A stretch of 64,000 nucleotides of DNA from Lachnospiraceae bacterium (lineage in GTDB: Bacteria > Bacillota > Clostridia > Lachnospirales > Lachnospiraceae): NCBI GenBank assembly GCA_017427415.1, contig JAFRSU010000076.1:62001-126000 (forward strand), read 5' to 3'. This document shows, piece after piece, positions 53,740-62,481 of this stretch; positions within the stretch are counted from its first letter, which is position 1, and each line of letters opens with the position of its first letter. A program made the translations under genes and the position numbers. The notes under the pieces were generated by a model. The model saw only the letters and a program-made list of their open reading frames with translations, did not search any database and was not told the origin of the DNA.

Positions 53740-53766
53740 AATCCCCGGGAGTACCGGGGATTTTTT
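53740..53766 (+). terminator. Intrinsic terminator after the PIN-like gene
   Basis: AATCCCCGG (53740-53748) pairs with CCGGGGATT (53754-53762), 5-base loop, then TTTT. Confidence 0.92.
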
Positions 53767-53849
53767 AATCACAGTATAATCCATTGCAAATCAGAATAAT
53801 CAGTATATAATAAAAATATCACATATTTGCTTACAAGGAGGGTTATTTC

Positions 53850-55027
53850 ATGTTTAATTTCAAATACTATACACCTACCAAGGTGGTATTCGGTAAAGAG
53901 ACCGAGTTACAGGTAGCAGAGCTTATAAAGGAATTCGGCGGCAAAAAGGTCCTCATACACTACGGCGGGGGAAGTGTCGTACGCTCGGGTCTTTTGGGAA
54001 AAGTAACGGATATCCTTGATAAAGCAGGCATCGCATATGTTACACTCGGCGGTGCAGTACCCAATCCTCACTTAGGACTGGTATATGAGGGCATTGAGCT
54101 TTGCAAAAAGGAAGGAGTGGATTTCCTGCTTGCTGTAGGAGGCGGAAGTGCCATCGATTCAGCCAAGGCCATCGGATACGGTGTCACCAATGACGGAGAT
54201 GTATGGGATTTCTATGATTATAAGAGAAAAGCATCGGCATGTCTTCCTTTAGGAGTCATCCTGACCATAGCAGCTACGGGAAGCGAGATGAGTGATTCAT
54301 CTGTCATCACCAAAGAAGAGGGACTTGTAAAACGCGGATACAGCAGTGATTATTGCAGGCCTAAGTTCGCAATCCTTAATCCTGAGCTTACCATGACACT
54401 GCCCGATTATCAGACAGCATGCGGATGCACGGATATAATGATGCATACAATGGAGCGTTATTTTACTAACGGCGGCAATATGGAGATCACGGATTCCATG
54501 GCAGAAGGACTGCTCCGTACCGTTATGGCAAATGCTAAGATACTTGCCAAAAATCCCAAGGATTATGACGCCAGAGCCGAGGTTATGTGGGCAGGAAGCC
54601 TGGCACATAACGGGCTTACAGGCTGCGGAAATGACGGCGGTGACTGGATGACGCATAAGCTTGAGCACGAACTCGGCGGACTGTATGATGTAGCGCACGG
54701 TGCAGGACTTGCAGCTATCTGGGGCAGCTGGGCAAGATATGTATACAAGGAGTGCTTACCAGGTTCAAGAGATATGCGATAAATGTCATGGGCGTAAAGG
54801 ATGAAGGCACGGATGAAGAGATAGCATTAAAGGGTATTGAGGCTATGGAAGATTTCTACCGTGAGATAAAAATGCCTACCAACTTAAGAGAACTGGGCAT
54901 AAAGGCTACAGATGAAGACTTAGTCACCATGGCACACAAATGTGCAGTGGGAGTCGGCGGCGCCATGGGTTCTGCAAAGCTCTTAAACGAAGACGATATG
55001 CTCGCTATATACAGGGCAAGTATGTGA
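53850..55027 (+). pseudogene. Iron-containing alcohol dehydrogenase with a frameshift
   Basis: Two frames together make one butanol dehydrogenase-like (BdhA/YqhD) protein of about 390 residues. Frame 1 (53850-54782) has LAVGGGSAIDSAKAIGYG, AATGSEMSDSSVI and iron ligands Asp195, His199, His269 and His283. After YKECLP it shifts, and the family sequence continues as RFKRYAINVMG in the other frame to 55027. Adding one base near 54758-54762 would restore it. All catalytic residues lie before the break, so it is a recent mutation or a sequencing error. Confidence 0.9.
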
Positions 55028-55071
55028 CCTGTATCCGGGAAATGGATATTGCAGGCTAAAACGGAGAATAA

Positions 55072-55761
55072 ATGAAAAAGGATAAAGCACTCTTGGCAGC
55101 ATTGTCACATGATCTGTTTTTGGTAGACGATGGGAGACTTTCAAGTTACGGCGGCTCACAGAATATGTACAAAACCCATAGGGAGCGTTCTAACGGGTGC
55201 GGTATAGCAGGGGCAGCCGATATCATCCTGTATCTTGAAGCGGTAAAGAACGGTGATTTTACCGTCTCTAAGGACAGATTTCTGGAATTGAGCAGCATAT
55301 TAAAGAAAAAATATATGCCCATCATTCCGGGCAGAGGAGTTAATGCATTTATACTTGCAATTGGTCTAAACAGGTATTTTAGGAAAAACGGTCTGACATA
55401 CCGCTCTCGCTGGAAGTGGACCCGGTATAAAAAATGGGAAACAGTTGAAAAGATGCTTAAGGATGATATCCCGGTGATACTGGCCATCGGAAACAATTTC
55501 CCGATAGTCTGGGGGAAGAAAGAACTGAATCTCTACGAGATTGATGAAAAGGCGCCCGAAGCTGTTGACGGCGAAAAGGTATATAAAAGATCTTTCGGTG
55601 TATACGGGCACTTTGTTGTGATAACTGCCATAGAGGGAAATGTCCTTACCGTATCATCATGGGGCAGGAAGTACTATATAAATACGGAAGAATATGACAG
55701 ATATACAAGAAAATACAGTATCCATCTGTATTGCAACATCTTAAGCATTAAGAAAAAATAA
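55072..55761 (+). CDS. Putative C39-like/papain-fold cysteine peptidase
   Basis: Encodes 229 residues, no signal peptide. The pattern SNGCGIAGAADIILYL places a candidate catalytic cysteine at 43. GHFVVITAIEGN supplies a histidine at 180, and SSWG follows with the spacing of papain-fold (C39/C70-like) proteins. A transglutaminase-like or inactive relative is possible. It lies 44 bases after the dehydrogenase. Function is not known. Confidence 0.6.
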   Translation: MKKDKALLAALSHDLFLVDDGRLSSYGGSQNMYKTHRERSNGCGIAGAADIILYLEAVKNGDFTVSKDRFLELSSILKKKYMPIIPGRGVNAFILAIGLNRYFRKNGLTYRSRWKWTRYKKWETVEKMLKDDIPVILAIGNNFPIVWGKKELNLYEIDEKAPEAVDGEKVYKRSFGVYGHFVVITAIEGNVLTVSSWGRKYYINTEEYDRYTRKYSIHLYCNILSIKKK

Positions 55762-55766
55762 AAACA

Positions 55767-55804
55767 AGGTGTCATTCGTTAAACGGATGACACCTCTTGT
55801 GTTT
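55767..55804. terminator. Bidirectional terminator between the peptidase-like gene and metG
   Basis: AGGTGTCATTCG (55767-55778) pairs with CGGATGACACCT (55784-55795), one wobble pair, flanked by A-rich sequence on the left and a T-rich stretch to the right. The genes converge here. Confidence 0.8.
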
Positions 55805-55814
55805 TTAGCTTCAA

Positions 55815-57788
55815 TCAGCAGATCTTTGCTCCTGCGGGGATCGCATCGTTTAATATCAGGAGGTTGAGCTTTTCCTCACCGTTTTCCTTATGTACTGCGG
55901 AGAAGAGCATACCGCATGAGTCAAGTCCCATCATCTTTCTGGGAGGAAGATTGAGGATGGCTGCGATGGTCTTTCCTACGAGATCCTCAGGCTTATAGTA
56001 CTCTGCGATACCTGAAAGGATCTGTCTGTCAGTGCCTGTACCGTCATCAAGGGTAAACTGAAGTAGCTTCTTACTCTTCTTAACGTTTACACATGCCTTA
56101 ACCTTTACTGCACGCATATCCATCTTTTCGAAGTTTTCAAAATCAACATAGTCGGCAGAGAGCGGTTCGATCTCAGCTGCTGCGGGACCGGCTTCCTTTT
56201 TCTTTATCTCGGCTTCTATAGCTGCGAGTGCCTCCAGCTCTTTATTTAAGTCAATTCTCGGGAAGAGGTTGGCACCTGCCGTAACCTCTGCGTCAGCTTT
56301 AAGTCCGCCCCATGTTATATCCTCCCATGTATTTTTATCGGAGCCCAACTGCTTTTGGATGGTAGCCACGGTATCGGGCATGAACGGTGTGAGCAGAAGA
56401 GTACAGTTACGGATGGATTCAAGCAGGTTATACATAACAGCTGCCAGACGGGGAAGATTAGCCTCGTCCCTTGCAAGTACCCAGGGTTCATTCTCATCGA
56501 TATATTTGTTGGACATATCGATCACTCTGAATACTTCAGACACGGCATTCTGGAATCTGAAGTGCTCCATATGGTCTGCATATATGTCCTTAAGTTCTTT
56601 TACGGCATTGATAAGTGTATCGTCTTTTTCCGGTATATTAAGCTTGTCGGCAGGAAGCTTGCCGCCGAAATACTTGTTTACCATGGCGATAGTACGGCTG
56701 ACTAAATTTCCTAAGTTGTTGGCCAGGTCTGTATTAATACGGTTGATAAGAAGCTCATTGGAGAAGTTGCCGTCGCTTCCGAACGGGAATTCACGCATAA
56801 GATAATATCTTATGGCGTCCACACCGTAACGTTCTGCAAGGATCATCGGGTCTACTACGTTAACTGTGGTGTTTTCTTTACTCTTTGATATCTTGCCGCC
56901 GTCGATCAGGAGCCAGCCGTGTCCGAACACTTTTTTGGGTAACGGAAGCTCTAAGCTCATGAGCATAGCGGGCCAGATGATAGAGTGGAATCTTACTATT
57001 TCTTTTCCTACAAAGTGCACGTCACAGGGCCAGAAGCGTTCGAAGTCATTATATCTCTCATTTCCGTAGCCGAGTGCGGTGATGTAGTTGGTAAGGGCGT
57101 CAAGCCATACATATACTACGTGTTTGGGATCAAAGTCTACCGGGATACCCCATGAGAATGAAGTACGTGATACACATAAGTCCTCAAGTCCGGGATTGAT
57201 AAAGTTGTTGACCATCTCGTTTACACGGCTTCTGGGCTCCAAGAAGTCGGTATTAAGAAGCAGGTCTTTGATCCTGTCCTGATATTTTGAAAGCTTAAAG
57301 AAGTAAGCTTCTTCTTCTGCATCCTTTACCTCACGGCCGCAGTCAGGACATTTGCCGTCTTTAAGCTGGCTCTCTGTCCAGAAGGACTCGCAGGGAACAC
57401 AGTACTTTCCTTTATAAGTTCCCTTATATATATCACCTTTGTCGTACATCTTCTTGAACATCTTTTGTACGGACTCACAGTGGTAATCATCGGTGGTACG
57501 GATAAAACGGTCATTTGATATATTCATGAGCTTCCAGAGGTCGAGTACTCCGCCGGGAGCGGTAACTATACGGTCTACGAACTCCTTGGGGGTGATGCCC
57601 ATCTCTTTTGCCTTGGTCTCGATCTTCTGGCCATGCTCGTCAGTACCTGTAAGGAATATAACATCATACCCGCGCATTCGCTTATATCTTGCCATGACAT
57701 CGGTAGCAACCGTGCAGTATGTGTGGCCGACATGAAGTCTGTTTGACGGATAATAGATTGGTGTTGTGATGTAAAATGTTTCCTTCAT
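55815..57788 (-). CDS. metG: Methionyl-tRNA synthetase
   Basis: Encodes 657 residues that charge tRNA-Met. Seen: the class I HIGH-type motif LHVGH, the zinc knuckle (CVPCE, CPDCG), the KMSKS-type KISKSKEN, and a C-terminal tRNA-binding OB domain from about 550 (DYVDFENFEKMDMRAVKVKA). The start at 57788 follows AGAAGGA; an open extension of 15 codons lacks support. It has its own promoter. Confidence 0.97.
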   Translation of the reverse strand: MKETFYITTPIYYPSNRLHVGHTYCTVATDVMARYKRMRGYDVIFLTGTDEHGQKIETKAKEMGITPKEFVDRIVTAPGGVLDLWKLMNISNDRFIRTTDDYHCESVQKMFKKMYDKGDIYKGTYKGKYCVPCESFWTESQLKDGKCPDCGREVKDAEEEAYFFKLSKYQDRIKDLLLNTDFLEPRSRVNEMVNNFINPGLEDLCVSRTSFSWGIPVDFDPKHVVYVWLDALTNYITALGYGNERYNDFERFWPCDVHFVGKEIVRFHSIIWPAMLMSLELPLPKKVFGHGWLLIDGGKISKSKENTTVNVVDPMILAERYGVDAIRYYLMREFPFGSDGNFSNELLINRINTDLANNLGNLVSRTIAMVNKYFGGKLPADKLNIPEKDDTLINAVKELKDIYADHMEHFRFQNAVSEVFRVIDMSNKYIDENEPWVLARDEANLPRLAAVMYNLLESIRNCTLLLTPFMPDTVATIQKQLGSDKNTWEDITWGGLKADAEVTAGANLFPRIDLNKELEALAAIEAEIKKKEAGPAAAEIEPLSADYVDFENFEKMDMRAVKVKACVNVKKSKKLLQFTLDDGTGTDRQILSGIAEYYKPEDLVGKTIAAILNLPPRKMMGLDSCGMLFSAVHKENGEEKLNLLILNDAIPAGAKIC

Positions 57789-57869
57789 CAATAATTCCTT
57801 CTTTCCTGATTTATTCTTGTACCGGATATGCAAAAAGACATTACCTGCATATGACGGCTACAAACTAAA

Positions 57870-57898
57870 AATATAGCACAAGAACGCATCAAAGTCAA
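57870..57898 (-). promoter_or_regulatory. Promoter of metG
   Basis: On the minus strand: TTGACT (57898-57893), 17 bases, TATATT (57875-57870). No T-box precedes metG. Confidence 0.7.
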
Positions 57899-57978
57899 AT
57901 TGATTTGGTGTTGTAATAAAGGGCGTATTGATATATAATCATAATTTGGAAAAACATTTAGAGGAAAAGAGGGTAAAA

Positions 57979-59712
57979 ATGAAAAGGATCAAGCTGATCA
58001 TCATGCTGTCTCTGGCAATCTTAGTATTAGCTGCATGCAGTAAAAGCATAGGAGATGATGAAGAAAAGAGCGTGAACACTCCGACAGGAGAGGTGACTGT
58101 GACGGAGACGGTTACTCCTACTTTAGAAGCAACTCCTACCGACACACCGGTACCTACGGAGCCGGTAACGCTTACGGATACTCCGGTTCCTACGGAAGAA
58201 ATAACACCTGCTTTAACACCCGTGCCTGCCGGGGATCCGGCAACGGATCATATAGGTACACCGATAGAGGGGACAGAGCAGATCGGAGTAATAGAGAATG
58301 ATAAGGTAATGTTAAATGATGTCCTTTTGACTTATTATGATTATCTTACAAAGTATATGAATGAATCGGAGTATGCGGATTATGACACAACCCGTTACGG
58401 TCTGGCATTTATTGACGGGGACAGGATACCCGAGCTTTTAATAGCCGATAATGACAATCACGGAACAGGTGTCAGAGTGATATTCTATAATAACGGTGAG
58501 CCTAAGGAAGTAGGACACTTCGGCAGTGAGGGCGGATTTTCCTATATAAAGTATGAAAACCGCATTATCAGCTTTTTTATGGGTGGCGGAGCATATACCA
58601 CGGATTTTATACATGTAAATCAGGATCTTACAACTACGGTCGATCAGGCCTTCTATGACAGCGATGAAGGTGCTTGCACGGTCAATGACGAAGAAGTGGA
58701 CTATGAGCGTTTTGAGGAAATGCTCGATGAAGCAAGGGAAAGCAGGTTGGGCAATAAGCGCCTGATAGTGGATTTTGATACACTTATGCGTTATTACCCT
58801 TACTCAAACGAAGAACTTGTAAGTTTTCAGCTGATAAGGATGTTCCAGGAGCTAAGGGAACCTGATTTTGAAAGCTTCCCCGTATATTTTAACGATGATA
58901 TGAGGAAGCTTGCGGATAACTGGAGCCTTATAGAATGCAAGGCTGAGACAGCTGACGCTTCTTTTAAATATGACGTGGTAAATGATAACGGCAACAAGGA
59001 AGGTTACAAGACCTATTCGGAGGTTGTGGTCTCTGAGTATTCCGGTGTGGGGATATGGTTAACGGCATATAAAAAAGAGGACAGTTATGAGCCTTTGACT
59101 ATCATAGAATATAACATGCCCATGGTATATTATCCGGAGACGGATACAGAAGGATATGAATGGTGTGCTAAGGTATTCCCCGAATCGGAAAACTTTGACT
59201 GGAATATGGAACTTTTCTATGATGAAAGAAATGATCACCTGATAATACTGCTGAAAAAATCTGAGGCGGAAGCTGAAAACAAGGATGTGGTAACACTTAC
59301 GTATGAGAGACATTGGGAGGATTACGGACCTCAGAGTATAGATGTGGAACTTACCAGAAGAGAGGACTATGACTCAGCCAGGGGGAAAGCTTTTGAAGCT
59401 AAGGAATATATAATGGTTTCAGCAGAGGATACCGAACTTATAAAGGAATACGGATTGCCGGAGGACCTGGACGGTTATGACTATGAGATAGTATATCCGG
59501 ATAAAGACAGCTTTATTATCTATATAGATGAGGACACCTATATAGAGGTCTTAAATTTTGAAGACGGACTTCAAAGTGAACAGGTATCATTAGAGGACTT
59601 CTGTGCAAGGGAATACTTCGGAGATTATGAGGTATGCTTTGAAGATTATAATCCTGACGGGGATTTTAACGGAATGATGGCCATCTCCGTTACTGAGAAT
59701 TATACGGGCTGA
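57979..59712 (+). CDS. Lipoprotein of unknown function with Thr/Pro linker
   Basis: Encodes 577 residues. A lipoprotein signal with lipobox LAAC is followed by a Thr/Pro/Val-rich linker (about 35-90; TPTDTPVPTEPVT) and an acidic globular region. The segment FIDGDRIPELLIADNDNHG resembles an Asp-rich calcium-type loop seen in many clostridial surface proteins. No enzyme family is recognised. The ATG at 57979 has GAGGG upstream. Confidence 0.7.
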   Translation: MKRIKLIIMLSLAILVLAACSKSIGDDEEKSVNTPTGEVTVTETVTPTLEATPTDTPVPTEPVTLTDTPVPTEEITPALTPVPAGDPATDHIGTPIEGTEQIGVIENDKVMLNDVLLTYYDYLTKYMNESEYADYDTTRYGLAFIDGDRIPELLIADNDNHGTGVRVIFYNNGEPKEVGHFGSEGGFSYIKYENRIISFFMGGGAYTTDFIHVNQDLTTTVDQAFYDSDEGACTVNDEEVDYERFEEMLDEARESRLGNKRLIVDFDTLMRYYPYSNEELVSFQLIRMFQELREPDFESFPVYFNDDMRKLADNWSLIECKAETADASFKYDVVNDNGNKEGYKTYSEVVVSEYSGVGIWLTAYKKEDSYEPLTIIEYNMPMVYYPETDTEGYEWCAKVFPESENFDWNMELFYDERNDHLIILLKKSEAEAENKDVVTLTYERHWEDYGPQSIDVELTRREDYDSARGKAFEAKEYIMVSAEDTELIKEYGLPEDLDGYDYEIVYPDKDSFIIYIDEDTYIEVLNFEDGLQSEQVSLEDFCAREYFGDYEVCFEDYNPDGDFNGMMAISVTENYTG

Positions 59713-59741
59713 TAAAACGGATAAGAAAGGCGTATAGAGAT

Positions 59742-60284
59742 ATGAGATTTTTGATAGCATCGGATATACACGGCTCGGCAAAGTATTGCGGGATGCTTCT
59801 TAATGCATACAAAAGGGAAAAAGCCGACAGGTTGATACTGCTCGGTGATATCCTGTATCACGGTCCGAGAAATGACCTGCCTGAAGAGTATGCACCAAAA
59901 AAAGTGATAGAAATGCTTAATGCATATAAAAATGAGATATATGCCGTTAGAGGCAACTGTGAGGCCGAGGTGGACCAGATGGTACTCGGATTCCCCGTGA
60001 TGGCCGATTATATGCTCATCCCTTTAGAGAAAAGGATGATATATGCTACTCACGGACACATATACAACAGGGAAAAACTGCCTCCGTTAAGTAAAGGTGA
60101 TATATTGTTATGCGGACATACCCATGTCATGGCTTTAGAAGAAGGACCTGACTATGTCTATATGAACCCGGGTTCCGTATCGATCCCGAAGGAGGATACA
60201 CCGAGAGGCTATATCATACTTGAAAACGGGAAGTTTACATGGAAGAACCTGGACGGAAAAGTCCTGATGACATTTTCTGACTGA
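59742..60284 (+). CDS. YfcE/MJ0936-type metallophosphoesterase
   Basis: Encodes 180 residues. Seen: SDIHGSAKY, LLGDILYHGPRND, AVRGNCEAEVD, ATHGHIYN, CGHTHVMALE, and NPGSVSIPKE, the full metal-site set. It is a small Mn-dependent phosphodiesterase of unknown natural substrate. It is separated by 29 bases from the lipoprotein and by 16 from the HAD gene. Confidence 0.93.
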   Translation: MRFLIASDIHGSAKYCGMLLNAYKREKADRLILLGDILYHGPRNDLPEEYAPKKVIEMLNAYKNEIYAVRGNCEAEVDQMVLGFPVMADYMLIPLEKRMIYATHGHIYNREKLPPLSKGDILLCGHTHVMALEEGPDYVYMNPGSVSIPKEDTPRGYIILENGKFTWKNLDGKVLMTFSD

Positions 60285-60300
60285 TGAGGTGTAAGAAGTT

Positions 60301-60909
60301 ATGATCAAAAATATAATATTCGATATAGGAAATGTATTATCTGCGTTCAGATGGGAAGGCTTTCTGGCAGATAAGGGATTTGATAAAGAAATGATAGACC
60401 GTATTGGAAATGCATCGGTAAGGACAGATGCGTGGTACGAGTTTGATAAAGGTGTATACAGTGATGAGGAAGTAGTGGAACTGTTTGTAAAAAACGATCC
60501 CGAGATAGCAGCTGAGATCCATAAGGCTTTTGATTATGTCGAGGGGATGGTGGAGCTGTACCCGTATGCTTTTGATTGGATAAAGGGTTATAAGGACGCA
60601 GGATATAAGGTGTATTACCTGTCCAACTTCTCGTATAAAGCTGAGACACAGTGCCCTGATTCATTGTCATTTATACCGATGATGGATGGAGGCATACTTT
60701 CTTATAAGGTGAAGATGACGAAGCCGGATCCGAAGATATATGAGCTTCTGCTTTCCACCTACGGCCTTAAAGCAGAAGAGAGTATATTTATAGATGATAC
60801 TTTAAGAAATGTGGAAGCTGCGGAGAAGCTGGGCATACATGGAGTAAGATTTATAGATCAGAAAGATGCTGCGGCTAAAGTAAGCAGTATCATAGAAAAA
60901 TGTTCTTGA
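60301..60909 (+). CDS. HAD-superfamily hydrolase (YihX-like), copy 2
   Basis: Encodes 202 residues. Motifs: IIFDIGNVL, YYLSNFS, KPDPKIYE, FIDDTLRNVEAAE. It is strongly similar throughout to the protein at 45241-45840, so the two are paralogues. Here the motif is the standard DxGN. Its TGA stop lies inside the -35 of the next promoter. Confidence 0.9.
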   Translation: MIKNIIFDIGNVLSAFRWEGFLADKGFDKEMIDRIGNASVRTDAWYEFDKGVYSDEEVVELFVKNDPEIAAEIHKAFDYVEGMVELYPYAFDWIKGYKDAGYKVYYLSNFSYKAETQCPDSLSFIPMMDGGILSYKVKMTKPDPKIYELLLSTYGLKAEESIFIDDTLRNVEAAEKLGIHGVRFIDQKDAAAKVSSIIEKCS

Positions 60910-60934
60910 CAAAAGTTTAGGTTAAGAGTAATAT
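60906..60934 (+). promoter_or_regulatory. Promoter of the T-box-pheST operon
   Basis: TTGACA (60906-60911), 17 bases, TAATAT (60929-60934). The -35 overlaps the stop codon of the HAD gene, as at rpmF. Confidence 0.8.
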
Positions 60935-60944
60935 GACTTTAAGT

Positions 60945-61305
60945 TTTTGGCGATGAAGATGTGTAAGTAGTTTTTGGATATCCTCTCTCAGAGAGCCGGG
61001 TAAGGTGAAAGCCGGCAGAGGACCGTTAAGCGAATTTCAGCATCGGAGCTTCCGGCGAAGAAGATAAGCGGATGTGTGCTGCGCATTAAGCAGATATGAG
61101 AGTAGTCTGCATACGGCGAATGTTGCTTTAGCAACGTTTGCCAGTCAGTTTGCGCGACGCATGGCGCAATCTGATCAAAGGAAACCCGTAGCATTGCGGA
61201 GGGTTTCTTTCATTCAGGCGGACTGAATATGGGTGGTACCGCGGGTATTATTAAAGAAATCTCGTCCCATGATATGAGTGATCATATCATGGGGCTTTTT
61301 TATCC
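60945..61305 (+). promoter_or_regulatory. T-box leader controlling pheST
   Basis: The T-box sequence GGGTGGTACCGCGGG is at 61231-61245. Stem I has the typical AGAGAGCCGGG and GGTGAAAGCCGGC. A TTC specifier candidate for Phe lies at 61036-61038. Further hairpins include TTGCGC/GCGCAA, and GAAACCC with GGGTTTC. The terminator pairs CCCATGATATGA (61266-61277) with TCATATCATGGG (61282-61293) and then six T. Uncharged tRNA-Phe should favour the antiterminator. Confidence 0.95.
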
Positions 61306-61340
61306 CTAAGATATGTAATAGTTAAAAGGAGGACATATAT

Positions 61341-62384
61341 ATGCAGGATCTAAACGAACTGAAAGTCAGTATCAATGCAATCAAAGACGAGATTGTTAAC
61401 GGTGTGAAGGAACTCACTAATTCCAAGGCACTTTATGAGTTTAAAAAGACCTTTCTTGATTCAAAGGCAGGAAAGATCAACGCGCTCATGAAGGAGATGA
61501 AAAACATCCCGGGTGAGTTAAAGGCAGAGTTCGGTAAAAATGTTAATGAGTTAAAGACATGGGCCGGAGATAAATTTGATGAGTTAGACGTACAGATGAA
61601 AGAGGCTGAGTCTAAGGCACGCTACGAGAACGAAAAGATCGATATCACAATGCCTTCCGTAAAGTGCAGATGCGGTAAGCTTCATCCCGTAACCCAGGTA
61701 AGAAACCAGATCATAGATATATTCGGTTCCATGGGGTTTGAAGTATATGATAACTACGAGATAGAGAATGAGTATTATAACCTGACGGCACTTAATATCC
61801 CTCAGGACCATCCCGCAAGAGATATGCAGGATACCTTCTATCTTTCACCGGATTATCTGCTGATATCACAGACAAGTGCGGCTCAGATCCATGTAATGGA
61901 AAACAAGAAGCCTCCGCTTAAGATATTATCACCCGGTAAGGTATTCCGTTCGGACGATGATGCTACACATTCGCCTATGTTCACTCAGATGGAAGGCTTA
62001 GTAGTAGATAAGGGCATCACTCTCTGCGACCTTAAGGGTATGCTTGACTTACTTGTAAAGAAGATATTCGGTGAAGGTACTACCACAAGACTTCGTCCGT
62101 CATACTTCCCGTTCACCGAGCCTTCTGTAGAAGTAGATGTAAGCTGCTTCGAATGCGGCGGCAAGGGCTGCAGGTTATGCAAGGGTACAGGCTGGATAGA
62201 GGTACTCGGCGCAGGTATCGTAAACAAGAAGGTACTTGAGAACTGCGGCATAGATTCAGAGGAGTACAGCGGACTTGCATTCGGCGTAGGTATCGAGAGA
62301 CTTGCAATGCTTAAGTACGGTATCAATAACATCAAGCTACTGTATGAGTCGGATCTTAGAGTACTGGAGCAACTGGATGACTGA
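61341..62384 (+). CDS. pheS: Phenylalanyl-tRNA synthetase alpha subunit
   Basis: Encodes 347 residues. The N-terminal coiled coil (about 1-95) is followed by the class II catalytic core: motif 2 region [20 protein letters not shown], and [20 protein letters not shown] with two CxxC pairs, then [14 protein letters not shown] (motif 3). It forms the alpha2-beta2 enzyme with PheT. A GGAGGA site precedes the ATG. Confidence 0.97.
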   Translation: MQDLNELKVSINAIKDEIVNGVKELTNSKALYEFKKTFLDSKAGKINALMKEMKNIPGELKAEFGKNVNELKTWAGDKFDELDVQMKEAESKARYENEKIDITMPSVKCRCGKLHPVTQVRNQIIDIFGSMGFEVYDNYEIENEYYNLTALNIPQDHPARDMQDTFYLSPDYLLISQTSAAQIHVMENKKPPLKILSPGKVFRSDDDATHSPMFTQMEGLVVDKGITLCDLKGMLDLLVKKIFGEGTTTRLRPSYFPFTEPSVEVDVSCFECGGKGCRLCKGTGWIEVLGAGIVNKKVLENCGIDSEEYSGLAFGVGIERLAMLKYGINNIKLLYESDLRVLEQLDD

Positions 62385-62387
62385 GAA

Positions 62388-62457
62388 AAAGATCCTTCGA
62401 AGCTAAAGCTTCTCAGGATGACATCAGGGGTCATTCTGAGCGAAGCGAAGAATCTTA
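62388..62457. repeat. Inverted pair of the dispersed palindromic repeat
   Basis: The first unit (62388-62422) is in reverse orientation, AAGATCCTTCGAAG to CTCAGGATGAC. The second (62430-62457) is forward, GTCATTCTGAGCGAAGCGAA to GAATCTTAA. They share their ends with the copies at 17413 and 25685. The pair sits between pheS and the ribosome site of pheT. Confidence 0.85.
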
Positions 62458-62481
62458 ATATGTTCATAGGAGGAATAAAAA

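Noticed and set aside
56269..56805. 178-codon plus-strand frame
   Set aside because: It is antisense to metG, without a ribosome site or recognisable protein.
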